A stretch of DNA of 64,000 bases from Aquarana catesbeiana. Its lineage: Eukaryota; Chordata; Amphibia; Anura; Ranidae. The DNA lies in the NCBI RefSeq assembly GCF_042186555.1, contig NC_133326.1, positions 433,563,069 to 433,627,068 on the forward strand, given 5' to 3'. This document shows positions 34,100 to 44,812 of the stretch, in pieces. Made by a program: the position numbers and the translations under genes. Under the pieces are notes generated by a model. It did not search any database and was not told the origin of the DNA. It saw nothing but the letters and a program-made list of their open reading frames with translations. Within the stretch, counting starts at the first letter, position 1; each line of letters starts with the position of its first letter.

Positions 34100-34330
34100 T
34101 AATCTTGACCCAATATAGGTCTCAATCTATAAGCAGTATAGGCCACTCTTCCCCCAATTAAAATTGTACCTTCGTTATAACGATCGTCGCTACCCCTACT
34201 CCATCCTCCGCTCACAGATCGTACGCATGAGGCATGGGTGTTATGCTCTATATACACTGCACATGCGTGAAACTCCGCCCACCCCTGACGTTCTTTCTAG
34301 TCTATTCCCCGCCCCTTCTCTTTCGGCACA
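34100..34330. promoter_or_regulatory. Divergent promoter spacer between MADF and Myb relics
   Basis: The MADF relic begins at 34066 (minus) and the Myb-like relic at about 34342 (plus). The spacer holds a GC box CCCCGCCCCT (about 34307), CTCCGCCCACCCC (34273) and two CGATCG/GATCGT words, so it looks like a bidirectional CpG-containing promoter. The function is inference from layout and motifs. Confidence 0.45.
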
Positions 34331-34341
34331 GTGGGTAGAGA

Positions 34342-35612
34342 ACATGGTGGAGACACAGCAGGTGCATGCAGAGGAGAGCAGCAACGACAAAAGCCCAGAG
34401 CCATGAACGTCCCAATCCCGGAGGAGATTTAAGGCCTCAAATATGTCCTTTAAAGAGATGGTGGAGATGGTAGACATTTTGAAGAGGGCCAACTATTATG
34501 GGAAGTATGGACCGTACCTAAACCCAAATGTGAGAAAGGCCAAGATCATGACTAAAGTTTTGAAGAGTCTGCGCCAGAATTTTGGGGTACGGCGATCCAA
34601 GGATCAATTGAGGAAACAATGATCGGACCTCAAAGCAGGATCAGTACAGAAGAATCAAGAGAGTTCTTCAAAAAAGTAAGTAGTTGTGTGTTTGTATTAT
34701 TATTATTACTTGCATGCTGCTCCATGTGCTTTTCTTTACTGTTGTACAGTTTAAAATGGCAACTTTCATGTTCATGGGCTCAGTAACCGGTCATAAATTG
34801 TTCGTTTGCCCACTTATTAAATGTTTTGGCAGATGCAGGTTAACTACATTTGTTCATGCCTATTTGTATTAAAAGAATTTTGTTGTCTAGATGGGTTTGT
34901 AACTAGAATGAAATGGAAAATTGATTCAGTGTAAAGAGAGGACACTCAGCAGCTGTTTACACATCTGGACGCAGGAGCACTAGTGTGGGACACCAGAACA
35001 AACTTTTTAGGGTGTCCCACACAGGTGCTCCAGTGGATACTAGGGATGTCTCCATGTGTGAAAATTGTACAAAAAAGGGAAGTATTCCTGCTTTAGAAAG
35101 GAACAAAAAATTTCTTCAGCTTGGAACTCTGCCAAAACAGACAATTGTACGACACTTCCAAGCAAATGTTTCATATTCCTATTTCTGCTCTCAAATATCT
35201 GTGTACTAAGTATACCTATTTTTTATTCACATAGGGGAGAAAAGACTCGGGACATCTGAGGACACCAGGGACCCCACACCTCCTAAAGAAGGGGAAATCC
35301 CCAAACCACAAGCAGAGGATGAGGAGGGAGACGTTTATGAAGTGGGCAAAATAGTGACCACAACAGGTGAGTGTCTGAGACCACAGCTTCAGGTAATAGG
35401 TGGATGCCTTCATATTTATAATACATGGTGTTTTTTTATTCTAGGTGATGTGGATGTTGTGGAAGAAGAATCTCATTTCACAAGTGAAAGTGCCCAGATC
35501 CTCATCGGGGAGATAATGGGGTGCAATCGTGATTTAGAAAATATATAGGAAAACATCAATGATGTTCAACAAAAAATGAAGAACATCATTGATGTTTTAG
35601 GCAGAATATAAA
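34342..35612 (+). pseudogene. Myb/SANT-like (trihelix) Harbinger partner protein, spliced relic
   Basis: Exon 1 (34342-34675) opens MVETQQVHAEESSND and carries a SANT/trihelix-like domain: FKEMVEMVDILKRANYYG, NPNVRKAKIMTKVLKSLRQN and GVRRSKDQLRK. It ends at a good donor (GTAAGT at 34675). Exon 2 (about 35236-35366) is acidic, RLGTSEDTRDPTPPKEG to VTTTG, and ends at GTGAGT. Exon 3 starts after the acceptor TTTTTTTATTCTAG (35444) with DVDVVEEESHFTSES. Two in-frame stops break exon 1 (about 34404 and 34621, the latter from a probable Trp codon). The introns are otherwise ordinary, so this copy was once an expressed element gene. Confidence 0.75.
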
Positions 35613-35658
35613 CTACACAAAAATTGTACAGTTTTATCGTGTATTTTTAAAGTATTTT

Positions 35659-35912
35659 AAAAGCCAAATTTTGAAGATGTACACGGTGTGTCAAAATGTG
35701 CTATCTGCCATCACGGGATATCAATGTATGCATTTTGTGGGTGCAACCCCTTCCTCACAACTCAAGTTGTTGAGAGGAAGGGGTTGCACCCCCAAAACAA
35801 ATCCATTGATCCCCCATGATGGAAGCTAGCACATGTTGACATTAGGCATGCGATCAGGAGGGAAATCCCCAGTTTGAATCACAATTTGTGTGCATCTTCA
35901 AAATTTGGCTTT
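35659..35912. repeat. Foldback repeat (~254 bp)
   Basis: AAAAGCCAAATTTTGAAGAT at the left is inverted at the right (ATCTTCAAAATTTGGCTTTT). The centre is itself palindromic: AACCCCTTCCTC...GAGGAAGGGGTT around CAACTCAAGTTGTTG. The arms between are only partly complementary. It is MITE-like and sits in the non-coding part of the Harbinger region. Confidence 0.85.
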
Positions 35913-36244
35913 TACAGGGGTGACAACCCCATCTGATGATGGCAATATCAACACAGTTTGGGCATACTAATGTCTGATATTGCCTTCACTTTATCAAAGT
36001 TTGTAAGTTCCTGAGTTTGTGTATGTTATGGTTTGAAACATGCCTGTTTAACCAAAAAAAGGATAATTCTAATGTGAAAAATAAATGTTATACACCAAAG
36101 ATGTTGGTTTGTTCGAAAACCCTTTTCTAACGCACATGTGAATGTGCTTTGAGTAAAATGTTTTCTACTCAACAATGTGTGGCTTCTTCTTTCAATGCTC
36201 AATAGCAATTTTTGTAGTAAGTTGGTGTTTACAGTGACAATGGG

Positions 36245-36348
36245 GGTTATTTACTAAAGGCAAATCCACTTTGCACTACAAGTGCAGTTTCAAGTGCACT
36301 TTTGCAGTGCACTTGAAGTGCAAAGTGGATTTCCTTTAGTAAATAACA
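36245..36348. mobile_element. Palindromic MITE (~104 bp)
   Basis: The arms GTTATTTACTAAAGG and CCTTTAGTAAATAAC are perfect inverses. The fold continues inward through AAATCCACTTTGCACT / AAGTGCAAAGTGGATTT and GTGCAC words. A related half-copy, CTTATTTACTAAGGAG, is at 31944. Confidence 0.85.
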
Positions 36349-36733
36349 CCAACGGTGCTTTATAATTTACCACAATTTTGTGACTCCACAAATTTCAGTC
36401 ATGGTGCTGAAAATGATGAATATTTTTATCAGTAATGCATTACATACATTAACAACAACAAAAAAGGTGTGTGTGTGTAGCAGACCCACAACATAATAGT
36501 TCGCTGAAGAAGAGATCGTCACCTTATGTATCCAAAAAATTACGTTTGCACTATTGAACAAAAAAGGAAAAAAAGAAAAGCCCATTGGATAACCTAGGAG
36601 CCAGCTAAAAGAAACACAAGCAGCAAACACAAACTGAACCGACTGGCCATTATTCCAAAGGCATTTTCCACCACTCTTCTGGCTCTGGCCAGCCGGTAGT
36701 TAAAAACCCTCTGCTCCAGGGTGAGCCACCATT

Positions 36734-38294
36734 CTAGAACCGTCTGTAAAATTCAGTCTGGGCGATGTCTCCACCATCAGACATCCGGCCATTCTTCCCC
36801 ACATCCACATACAGGAACTCATATGTCACCAACACCACCGCCAACATCACAATACTATTAAACCCCTTATAGTTATAATAGTAGGACCCCAAGTTGGGGG
36901 GTGGGACGATGTGGACGTGCTTCCCATCTATTGCCCCTCCACAGTTGGGAAAGACCCACCGCTGGGCAAACTGGGAGCCACAGTCTGCCATTCCTGTGGC
37001 GTTGCAGGAAACTGGTTTATGTTTATGTGCAAAATAGTCATTTTGCACATAAACATTGCAAGCAGATTAAACACAAACATTCTTGGCCAAAATCAATATT
37101 AACATTTATTTGAAGGAGTATTTAAAGACAAAAAGAGAAGGTCCACTTATCAGATTCCTCACCCCCTCTGATGGCCCATTGTAAACATTTTAGGAGGGGA
37201 GATGTTTTGGACAGGTAACCCTCTCCACTTCATTGAGAGCTGAATGCATACATAATGTGACTTACTTTGGCCAGCCCCTCCTTACTTACACTATTGGCAG
37301 CCCACTGGACAGGTAAGAAGTGTCATAATACAAAAATATGAATACACACAGTACAAATTGAAGCACTTTTTTACATTCTGCAATTACCTATCAAGATAAT
37401 AGGGGCACAAAACTTTAAACAGTGTCATTTGAAAGTATTCAGGCAGGCCCTTTCACTACATGCTTTGGTGAATTCATCCATAAATATGACCACAAAAGAG
37501 GTAGGTATAGTGTGTATGGGTTTGGCAAAGTCAGCAGATAGAGGATTGGTATCGGTTGACTTAGCGGTTAGGGGGAGGGAGGGTTAAAAATGATTTTGGG
37601 ACCCCCAAAAAAAAGCTTCTTGCACTCTGCATGAATTTAATTTAGGGGGTGTTTAGGCTAAAGCACTACTATGGAGCTGACAAAATACATTAAGTGACTA
37701 GGCTAGGTGTGTATGGGCCCAGGATAGCATGCTGGGGAGGTTAGTAAAGGCAAATATGCATGAAGGACAAAAAAGGAACTTTCAAAACTTCCAGCATGCA
37801 TGAGGACATTCACAGCATCTTACAATCATGGTAATTAGTGAATGATGAATGAAATACAATACATTAGCAAACATGAAATACATAGAATGTGATGTTAAAG
37901 GAGAAAACTTACCCTAATATAGTCCTTCTGCAGGACCTGAATGATGGCAGAACAGGTCTCTGGAATAATGATCCCCATAGCCTGGGGGGAGATGCCTGTC
38001 GAGAACTTGATGTCCTGCAGACTTCTCCCCGTCGCCAAGTACCGCGACTAGCCTCTGTTCGGGAGTGATGGGTTGCCGCATGCAGGTGTCCTGCCTGCTC
38101 ATATAAGGGGACAGCAAAGCCAACAAACTGTGAAAAACGGGATCCGTCATCCAGAGATAATTCCTGAAATCATCAGGATTATTCTCACGGATCTGCTGCA
38201 ACAAAGGCATATGAGAGAATTGGTCACACTGGAGCAACCAATTCTTCGTCCATGAACTCCTCCCCACCCTGTTCATGGACTGGGCTTGGGTCAA
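36734..38294 (-). pseudogene. PIF/Harbinger transposase relic
   Basis: The N-terminal part is at 38294-37914: WLLQCDQFSHMPLLQQI, DDFRNYLWMTDPVFHSLLAL and ITPEQRLVAVL, the helical lead-in of Harbinger transposases. A donor GTAAGT follows near 37911. The catalytic exon is at about 36995-36734, with GGAIDGKHVHIVPPP carrying the first Asp, NYKGFNSIVMLAVV, and YVDVGKNGRMSDGG carrying the second. The region 36996-37910 between them looks like an intron with no gene. The final Glu-containing part is not seen before 36734. The enzyme would cut element ends with help from the Myb-like partner. The second exon may be truncated. Confidence 0.85.
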
Positions 38295-38899
38295 AGCAAG
38301 AACCCAACACCAAGCCCCCGCATAGCATGAACTCTACGACGAGTACGTAACCGCAACATGGCTTCAAAACAGTCGGCTGGTCAGAACGAACTAACAGAAA
38401 GCACTGAAAAACAGAAAGGCCTGCGAAGAACGAGCTGAAAATCAGAAACGAGCGGACAAGAACGCACTGTAGATCAAATACGTACTATAATAATAATAAT
38501 ACGCACTGACAAACAAATGCAAACTGACTACACGCACTGAAGAACAGATACGAACCCACAAGCACAAACTGAAGAGCAGTAACGATCTGAAAAGCACGAG
38601 GCTAAAAGCGCAAATCGTCTCTCACCAAACTTCTAACAGACACGAAATTAGCAGAAGAAGCCCAAAGGGTGGCGCATTTGGTATTGAACTTCCCTTTTCT
38701 AGTGCCGTCGTACGTGTTGTACATTACCGCATTCTTGACGTTCGCAATTTCCGACCAACTTTTTGTGACCGTGTGTGTGCAAGACAAGTTTGAGCCAACA
38801 TTCATCGGAAAAAAACATGGATTTTGTTGTCGGAATGTGCGATCGTATGTACACGGCATAACTTGTCTGTACCACTGTTGGTTCTTCTGAAATCTAAAT

Positions 38900-39360
38900 A
38901 AATGCATCTCTCTGGATGAGCTGAATTGCTGCGTGAATAATTCTGATTATAATTATCAATCCTCCATACTACTATATCACTATACCACTCTACTGGCAAA
39001 CTGTCCAAAACCAGGATTTTGTTGGATGGTAAAGAATGAATGGCATCAAGAACTTCCTCTACTGTTAACTGACCATCCAACAGTTGCTGTTGGGAGGAGT
39101 TGAGTTGTTTGAAGTAATCCAGCAAAAACAATTTCAGAGGACAATAGAGGGTCTGCACACAGTGTTTCATAAAATTGAGCAAATGCTGCATTGATTTCCA
39201 ATTGGTTAGTAGTAGCAGTACCATTCGATAATATAATACTAGGGGTAGTGCAGCCAAGATAATCTGAGTGAGTCAGTTCAAGCGAATATAGTTTTAGAAT
39301 TCTGTGGGCCGAAACCTGAGAAAAGTCAGATATGTACTGCATTACAGGCCTTGTCCAAAT
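38900..39360 (-). pseudogene. L1/Tx1-like ORF2 linker fragment (LINE-D)
   Basis: On the minus strand it gives YSLELTHSDYLGCTTPSI, ATTNQLEINAAFAQFYETL, QLTVEEVLDAIHSLPSNK and LDSLPVEWYS. These match the region between endonuclease and reverse transcriptase of L1 ORF2, where a typical text is I..AI..LP.GKAPG.DGLP.EWY. It is frameshifted and truncated at both ends; the Harbinger region ends and piggyBac-A starts on either side. Confidence 0.8.
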
Positions 39361-40283
39361 TGTTTTCTAAGGACTGCAGTGTAGAATGACAAGATATGAT
39401 GTGTAACAATATTAGTAATATAGGAGCCCGAAACCACTGCTTTAACCACTTCAGCCCCGGAAGGATTAACCCCCTTCCTGACCAGAGCACTTTTTACAAT
39501 TTGGCACTGCGTCGCTTTAACTGCTAATTGCGCGGTTATGCAATGCTGTACCCAAACAAAATTTGCGTCGTTTTCTTCCCACAAATAGAGCTTTCTTTTG
39601 ATGGTATTTGATCACCTCTGCGGTTTTTATTTTTTGCGCTATAAACGGAAAAAGACCGAAAATTTTGAAAAAAAAATGATATTTTCTACTTTTTGTTATA
39701 AAAAAAAATCCAATAAACTCAATTTTAGTCATGCATTTAGGCCAAAATGTGTTCGGCCACATGTCTTTGGTAAAAAAAATGTCAATAAGCGTATATTTAT
39801 TGGTTTGCGCAAAAGTTATAGCGTCTACAAACTAGGGTGCATTTTCTGGAATTTACACAGCTTTTAGTTTATGACTGCCTATGTCATTTCTTGAGGTGCT
39901 AAAATGGCAGGGCAGTACGAAACCCCTCCAAATGACCCCATTTTGGAAAGTAGACACCCCAAGGAAATTGCTGAGAGGCATGTTGAGCCCATTGAATATT
40001 ATTTTTTTTTGTCCCAAGTGATTGAATAATGACAAAAAATAAATAAATAAAAAAATTTACAAAAAGTTGTCACTAAATGATATATTGCTCACACAGGCCA
40101 TGGGCATATGTGGAATTGCACCCCAAAATACATTTAGCTACTTCTCCTGAGTATGGGGATACCACATGTGTGGGACTTTTTGGGAGCCTAGCCGCGTACA
40201 GGCCCCGAAAACCAATCATCGCCTTCAGGATTTCTAAGGGCGTAAATTTTTGATTTCACTCCTCACTGCCTATCACAGTTCCG

Positions 40284-40583
40284 GAGGCCATGGAATGCCC
40301 AGATGGCACAAAACCCCCCCAAATTACCCCATTTTGGAAAGTAGACACCCCAAGCTATTTGCTGAGAGGCATGGTGAGTATTTTGCAGCTCATATTTGTT
40401 TTTGAAAATGAAGAAAGACAAGAAAAAAATGTTTTTTTTTCTTTTTTCAATTTTCAAAACTTTGTGACAAAAAGTGAGGTCTGCAAAATACTCACCATAC
40501 CTCTCAGCAAATAGCTTGGGGTGTCTACTTTCCAAAATGGGGTCATTTGGGGGGGTTTTGAACTGTCCTGGCATTTTATGCAC
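40284..40583. repeat. Long inverted duplication inside piggyBac-A
   Basis: A module of about 120 bp containing CCATTTTGGAAAGTAGACAC, CTATTTGCTGAGAGG and GTGAGTATTTTGCAG at 40310-40390 is repeated in reverse at 40480-40575, with only an A/T-rich spacer between. The same module occurs once more at 39925-39990 and twice in piggyBac-B (46660-46720 and 47035-47110). Confidence 0.93.
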
Positions 40584-42059
40584 AACATTTAGAAGCTTAT
40601 GTCACGCATAACCCACTCTTCTAACCACTTGAAGACAAAGCCCTTTCTGACACCATTTGTTTATATGAAAAAATATTTTTTTTTTTTGCAAGGAAATTAC
40701 TTTGAACCCCCAAACATTATATATTTTTTTAAAGCAAAGGCCCTCCAGATTAAAATGGTGGGTGTTTCATTTTTTTTTTCACACAGTATTTGCGCAGCGA
40801 TTTTTCAAACGCATTTTTTTGGGGAAAAAACACACTTTTTTTTCATTTTAATGCACTAAAACACACTATATTGCCCATATGTTTGATGAAATAAAAAAGA
40901 TGATCTTAGGCCAAGTACATGGGTACCAAACATGACATGCTTTAAAATTGCGCACAAACGTGCAGTGGCGACAAACTACATACATTTTTAAAAGCCTTTA
41001 CAGGTTACCACTTTAGATTTACAGAGGAGGTCTACTGCTAAAATTACTGCCCTCGATCTGACCTTCGCGGTGATACCTCACATGCATGGTGCAACTGCTG
41101 TTTACATTTGTCGCCAGACCAACGCTTGCGTTCGCTTTTGCACGAGAGCAGGGGGGGACAGGGGTGCTGTTTTTTTTTTTTTGCTTTTTTTTTTCTTTAT
41201 TATTTTTTTTGCTTTTTTATCTTATTTTTAAACTGTTCCTTTCATTTTTTATTTTTTTTTAATCATTTTTATTGTTATGCCAGGGAATGTAAATATCCCC
41301 TATGATAGCAATAGGTAGTGGCAGGTACTCTTTTTTTAAAAAAATGGGGTCTATTAGACCCTAGATCTCTCCTCTGCCCTCAAAGCATCTGACCACACCA
41401 AGATCGGTGTGATAAAATGCTTTCTCAATTTCCCAATGGCGCTGTTTACATCCGGCGAAATCTAAGTCATGAAATGCTCGTAGCTTCCGGTTTCTTAGAC
41501 CATAGAGATGATTGGAGCCATTCTGGTCTCTGATCAGCTCTATGGTCAGCTGGCGGAATCACCGGCTGCATTCTCAGGTTCCCTGTTGGGACAGGAGAGC
41601 CAGAGAAAAACATGGAAGACGGTGGGGGGGGGACATTCCCTCCCACTGCTTGTAAAAGCAGTCTAGAGGCTAATTAGCTGCTAGGATTGCTTTTACATGA
41701 AAGCCGACCGCTGGCTGAAAAGAATGATACCAAGATGATACCTAAACCTGCAGGCATCATTCTGGTATAACCTCTCAAAGTCGTGAATGGCATACCTGAA
41801 AACAAAAAAAATGGTTAACAATAAAACACAGTAAACCGTAAAGTATAAAAAATTACATACCTGAAAAGTAAACATGATAAAACTTAATAACAATAAAACA
41901 TTGCAGAATAGTATACAGTAAAAAAAAAGCAGAACAATAGAGAGAGAATAGAGCGAGAGAGAACAATAAAACGACAACTATTTTTGTTTTTTTTATTTTA
42001 TATATTTTTTTTGTTTTGTTTTTTTTTTTTACACTTTTTTTTGTAACTTTTCGAACTGT

Positions 42060-42321
42060 AACCGGTTCCAGGTTCGGGTCTCTCAAAATGCGATGGCATC
42101 TTGGGAGACCCTGTGAAAGTGTGCCTAGTCTGTGCAGTGCTGTACCCTACGCTAATAACTAGTGCATGGTAGCGTTCAAAACATTCACCAATGCAAAGAC
42201 CAGGATTGTCAGGACAGGAGGGACAATAATAGCAGGTGTCACGCCTATATCCGCACTTGCTGCAGACACAACATGTTTTTTGGGGGGGTTCGTCGGGTAG
42301 GGGTACTTGGGAGTTCACCAA
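42060..42321 (-). pseudogene. piggyBac transposase C-terminal Cys-rich domain
   Basis: The minus-strand frame from 42321 reads CCVCSKCGYRRDTCYYCPSC and then LCIGECFERYHAL. This C-x2-C...C-x2-C...C-x3-C...H pattern is the cross-brace zinc domain at the C terminus of piggyBac transposases, which binds the subterminal DNA. The catalytic DDD core is absent upstream (42322-43345 is non-coding), so the element is internally deleted. The frame runs on past the domain into low-complexity Lys-rich sequence. Confidence 0.85.
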
Positions 42322-43349
42322 AACGCTACCAAAAAAACTGTTAGCGATCGCAGGGATCAGGCCTGACTCTGCGAACGCTGCAGTTATGCTTTTAGTGTTT
42401 TGTAAGTGTCAGTGATCAATCGATACTGCACTTGGGTGGGCTGGGCTGGGCCGGGCGGAGGGGCAAAATGCAGGTGCTAGCAGGTATCTGGGCTGATCCC
42501 GCTAACACTGCTTTTTTGGGAACCCTAAACTGCTGGGGACGCTAGTATAGATCTGATCGGATCAGATATTGATCCGTTCAGATACTATACCACTAAGGGA
42601 GGTGTATGGTGCGTGCGTGGGTGTTAGCGCTACTGGCGCTAACCTGATGCTGCCTGGGGTGACGCAGACCCTATCTGACCCTAAAACCTAACTTATATCA
42701 CCGCCGGGCGATCAGGGGGCTAAACCTTTGTTCGGTAATAAACGGCGGGTGCCCTGACACTATAAAAAATAAACTAACCAGCGTCACCCGTAACACTTAT
42801 ACGGTGATCACTGGTGAAAGGGTTAACTAGGGGGCAATCAAGGGGTTAAAACATTTATTAGGTAGTATATGGGGGTCCCTGTCGCTATAAAACGCTGACG
42901 GCCAACCTAAATATTTACCTCCCTAACTAGCGTCACCAGTGACATTAATACAGTGATCAGAAAAATGATCGCTTAGTGACACTGGTGACGGGGGATGATC
43001 AAGGGGTTAAAACTTTATTAGGGGGGGTTAGGGGGGTATCCTAGACCTAAAGGGGGCTAACACTAACTGCCCTACCACACTAACTGTCACAAACTGACAC
43101 CAATGCAGTAATCAGAAAAAAAAAAAAAACTGCTTCGTGTCAGTGTGATGGGGGGGTGTAAAGTATGCCTGGCATGTTCTACTTTGTGTGTGTGTTTGTG
43201 CAACTCACTCAGATGTCTTCTCTCCTCGGTGCCGGAATGGAAAATACCCCCCCGCCCGAGGCAAGCAATCACGTATCAGGTACGTGATTTTGCCTGCCCG
43301 TGCCATTCTGCTGCAGTATATCTGCGTTAGGCTGTCTGCAACTGGTTAA

Positions 43350-44347
43350 AGGAATATCATATGGCACCAAAAAAGAGAATGAAGATTAGCGACCCAGTAG
43401 TCAGCCATAGCATTAGAAATTGGGTTAATAATTTTGAGGGTGAAGATCCAAAGTAGACCCAATCTCCAGACCCGAAAGGAGGGTCTATGAATATGTATAT
43501 AGCTTACCTATATGCTTATGTATTAATTTACTTTCTCTAGCTTTATGTATGAATTTGAACTCCACTTATCCCTGTACAAAAACGCTGCTCATGGCATGCG
43601 TCCCAGCATAACTGAAAGTGACGTCTAATGGTCTCGGAACCAGAAATTGCGTCAACACGTTTCACCCTCCCACAGGGCATCATCAAGAACCTCCTGAGGT
43701 CTTCTGGTTATCGGTGGAACGCACGCCATGAGCGGCGTTTTTGTACTTGAAGCTCTCTGACTTTTTATGCCTGATTTTATCTTGCTTTTTGTAAGTATTC
43801 ATTTTTATATGTGCAATAAATCTATTGCCAAACTGTACTTCACTATAGTCCCTTCCTTTCATTTAGTTTTTGGGTAATAATTATCTCAGCTGAGTATCTG
43901 TAACAAGTGAGATCTGCTTGATGATTTGATGTTAAGCTGCCATCCCTGGCCACCATTACAAGCTTGAAGTGACCCCTAGACTGAAAAGCTAGGGGTCCAT
44001 TCCATCCGGTGAGTGGGGACACAGGAGGTTTTATTTTGCGCACCTTGAAAACTCTGGAGCACTTCGTACTTTTTTGGATTGGAGCACATCAGTCACTATA
44101 TGGACATTCACTTTTATTGTTTTTCATTATATTCATTGATGTTGTGTTTGCTAGTGCTGTAGTTCATATCTAATTTTTTGTGAGCAGAGAATGGCTCTGC
44201 ACGGAATCGAAGAAATGCTGTTTTAAGATCATGAGGGGGGGTTGAATCGTGATGTTGATTAACGATTAATCGTGCAGCTCTACCATGCATATGTGCATAA
44301 GTGGTCTGTATAGTGAACTTGGTTTAAAGTTATTCACTTTAAGGTCA
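43350..44347. other. Old Penelope-like 3' remnant and unassigned sequence
   Basis: No reading frame of note. At 43650-43690 GTCAACACGTTTCACCCTCC followed by GGGCATCATCAAG is like the 3' part of frog Penelope-like elements (ACGCGTTTCGCC...GGCTTCATCAG pattern). 44200-44285 holds GATTAATCGTGCAGCTCT, the inverse of AGAGCTGCACGATTCTGG at 56204, so it is another shared repeat end. The assignment rests on these words. Confidence 0.4.
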
Positions 44348-44812
44348 TTAACCACTTCTGGACTGCCCCACGTACATTTACTGCAGCCGGGCGGTCCGGC
44401 TGCGCGAAATCCCATACCTGTACATGATTAGCGCCCGCCTTTCCTGCAGCAATTGTTTATCAGGTCCAGGCCATGAATCATTGATTTGATCGGTTCTGAT
44501 AAATGGCAGAACCTCCTGTGCATGTGTAATGTAAGCACAGGCACAGGAAATTATGCAATCTCCTCTCCTGAGGCCCTTTTCGGTTCCAGCGTGAGGAGAG
44601 AGCACCAGACAGTGAGTAAAGCACTGACACCGGGATACACCGTTAGGCACAATTTACCCCCTGATGCCCCCCCGGTTAACCCTTTCACTCCTTGTCACAG
44701 TGTCACTAAGTGCAGTGTACCGATTTTTTTACTGATCACCATATTGGTGTCACTTGTGACAATAAATAGCATTTGCGTTAGTCCCAGGTGGGTTCAGGGT
44801 ACCCGCCATATA

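Larger units (their letters stand above)
31850..38890. mobile_element. PIF/Harbinger region (possibly composite)
   Basis: A transposase relic (36734-38294, minus), a Myb/SANT-like relic (34342-35612, plus) and MADF relics (32660-34066) lie together. Both outer zones carry related words: CCGATCGTGTGTACAC near 32111, and its inverse-type GATCGTATGTACACG near 38840, with several TTCCGAC/CCGACAA words at each end. Harbinger elements normally encode a transposase and one Myb-like protein. Exact termini and the 3-bp duplication could not be fixed, so the outer limits are approximate and two nested elements are possible. 31846-32650 and 38300-38890 hold no gene beyond these subterminal sequences. 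Confidence 0.72.
39446..43345 (-). mobile_element. piggyBac element A (decayed)
   Basis: It is flanked by TTAA at 39442-39445 and 43346-43349, the piggyBac target. The ends begin CCACTTCAGCCCCGGAAGG (left) and CCAGTTGCAGACAGCC (right, inverted), so both start CCA(C/G)TT. The only coding trace is the C-terminal Cys-rich domain of a piggyBac transposase on the minus strand. The left half is made of repeated subterminal modules (see 40284-40583). The T-rich tracts at 40670-40860 and 41170-41270 and the GC-moderate block 42350-43340 hold no gene. It is the same family as piggyBac-B at 44352-47248. Confidence 0.8.

Noticed and set aside
41108..41305. Phe-rich frame, possible signal or membrane peptide
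   Set aside because: Comes from T-runs in piggyBac-A; no further coding evidence.
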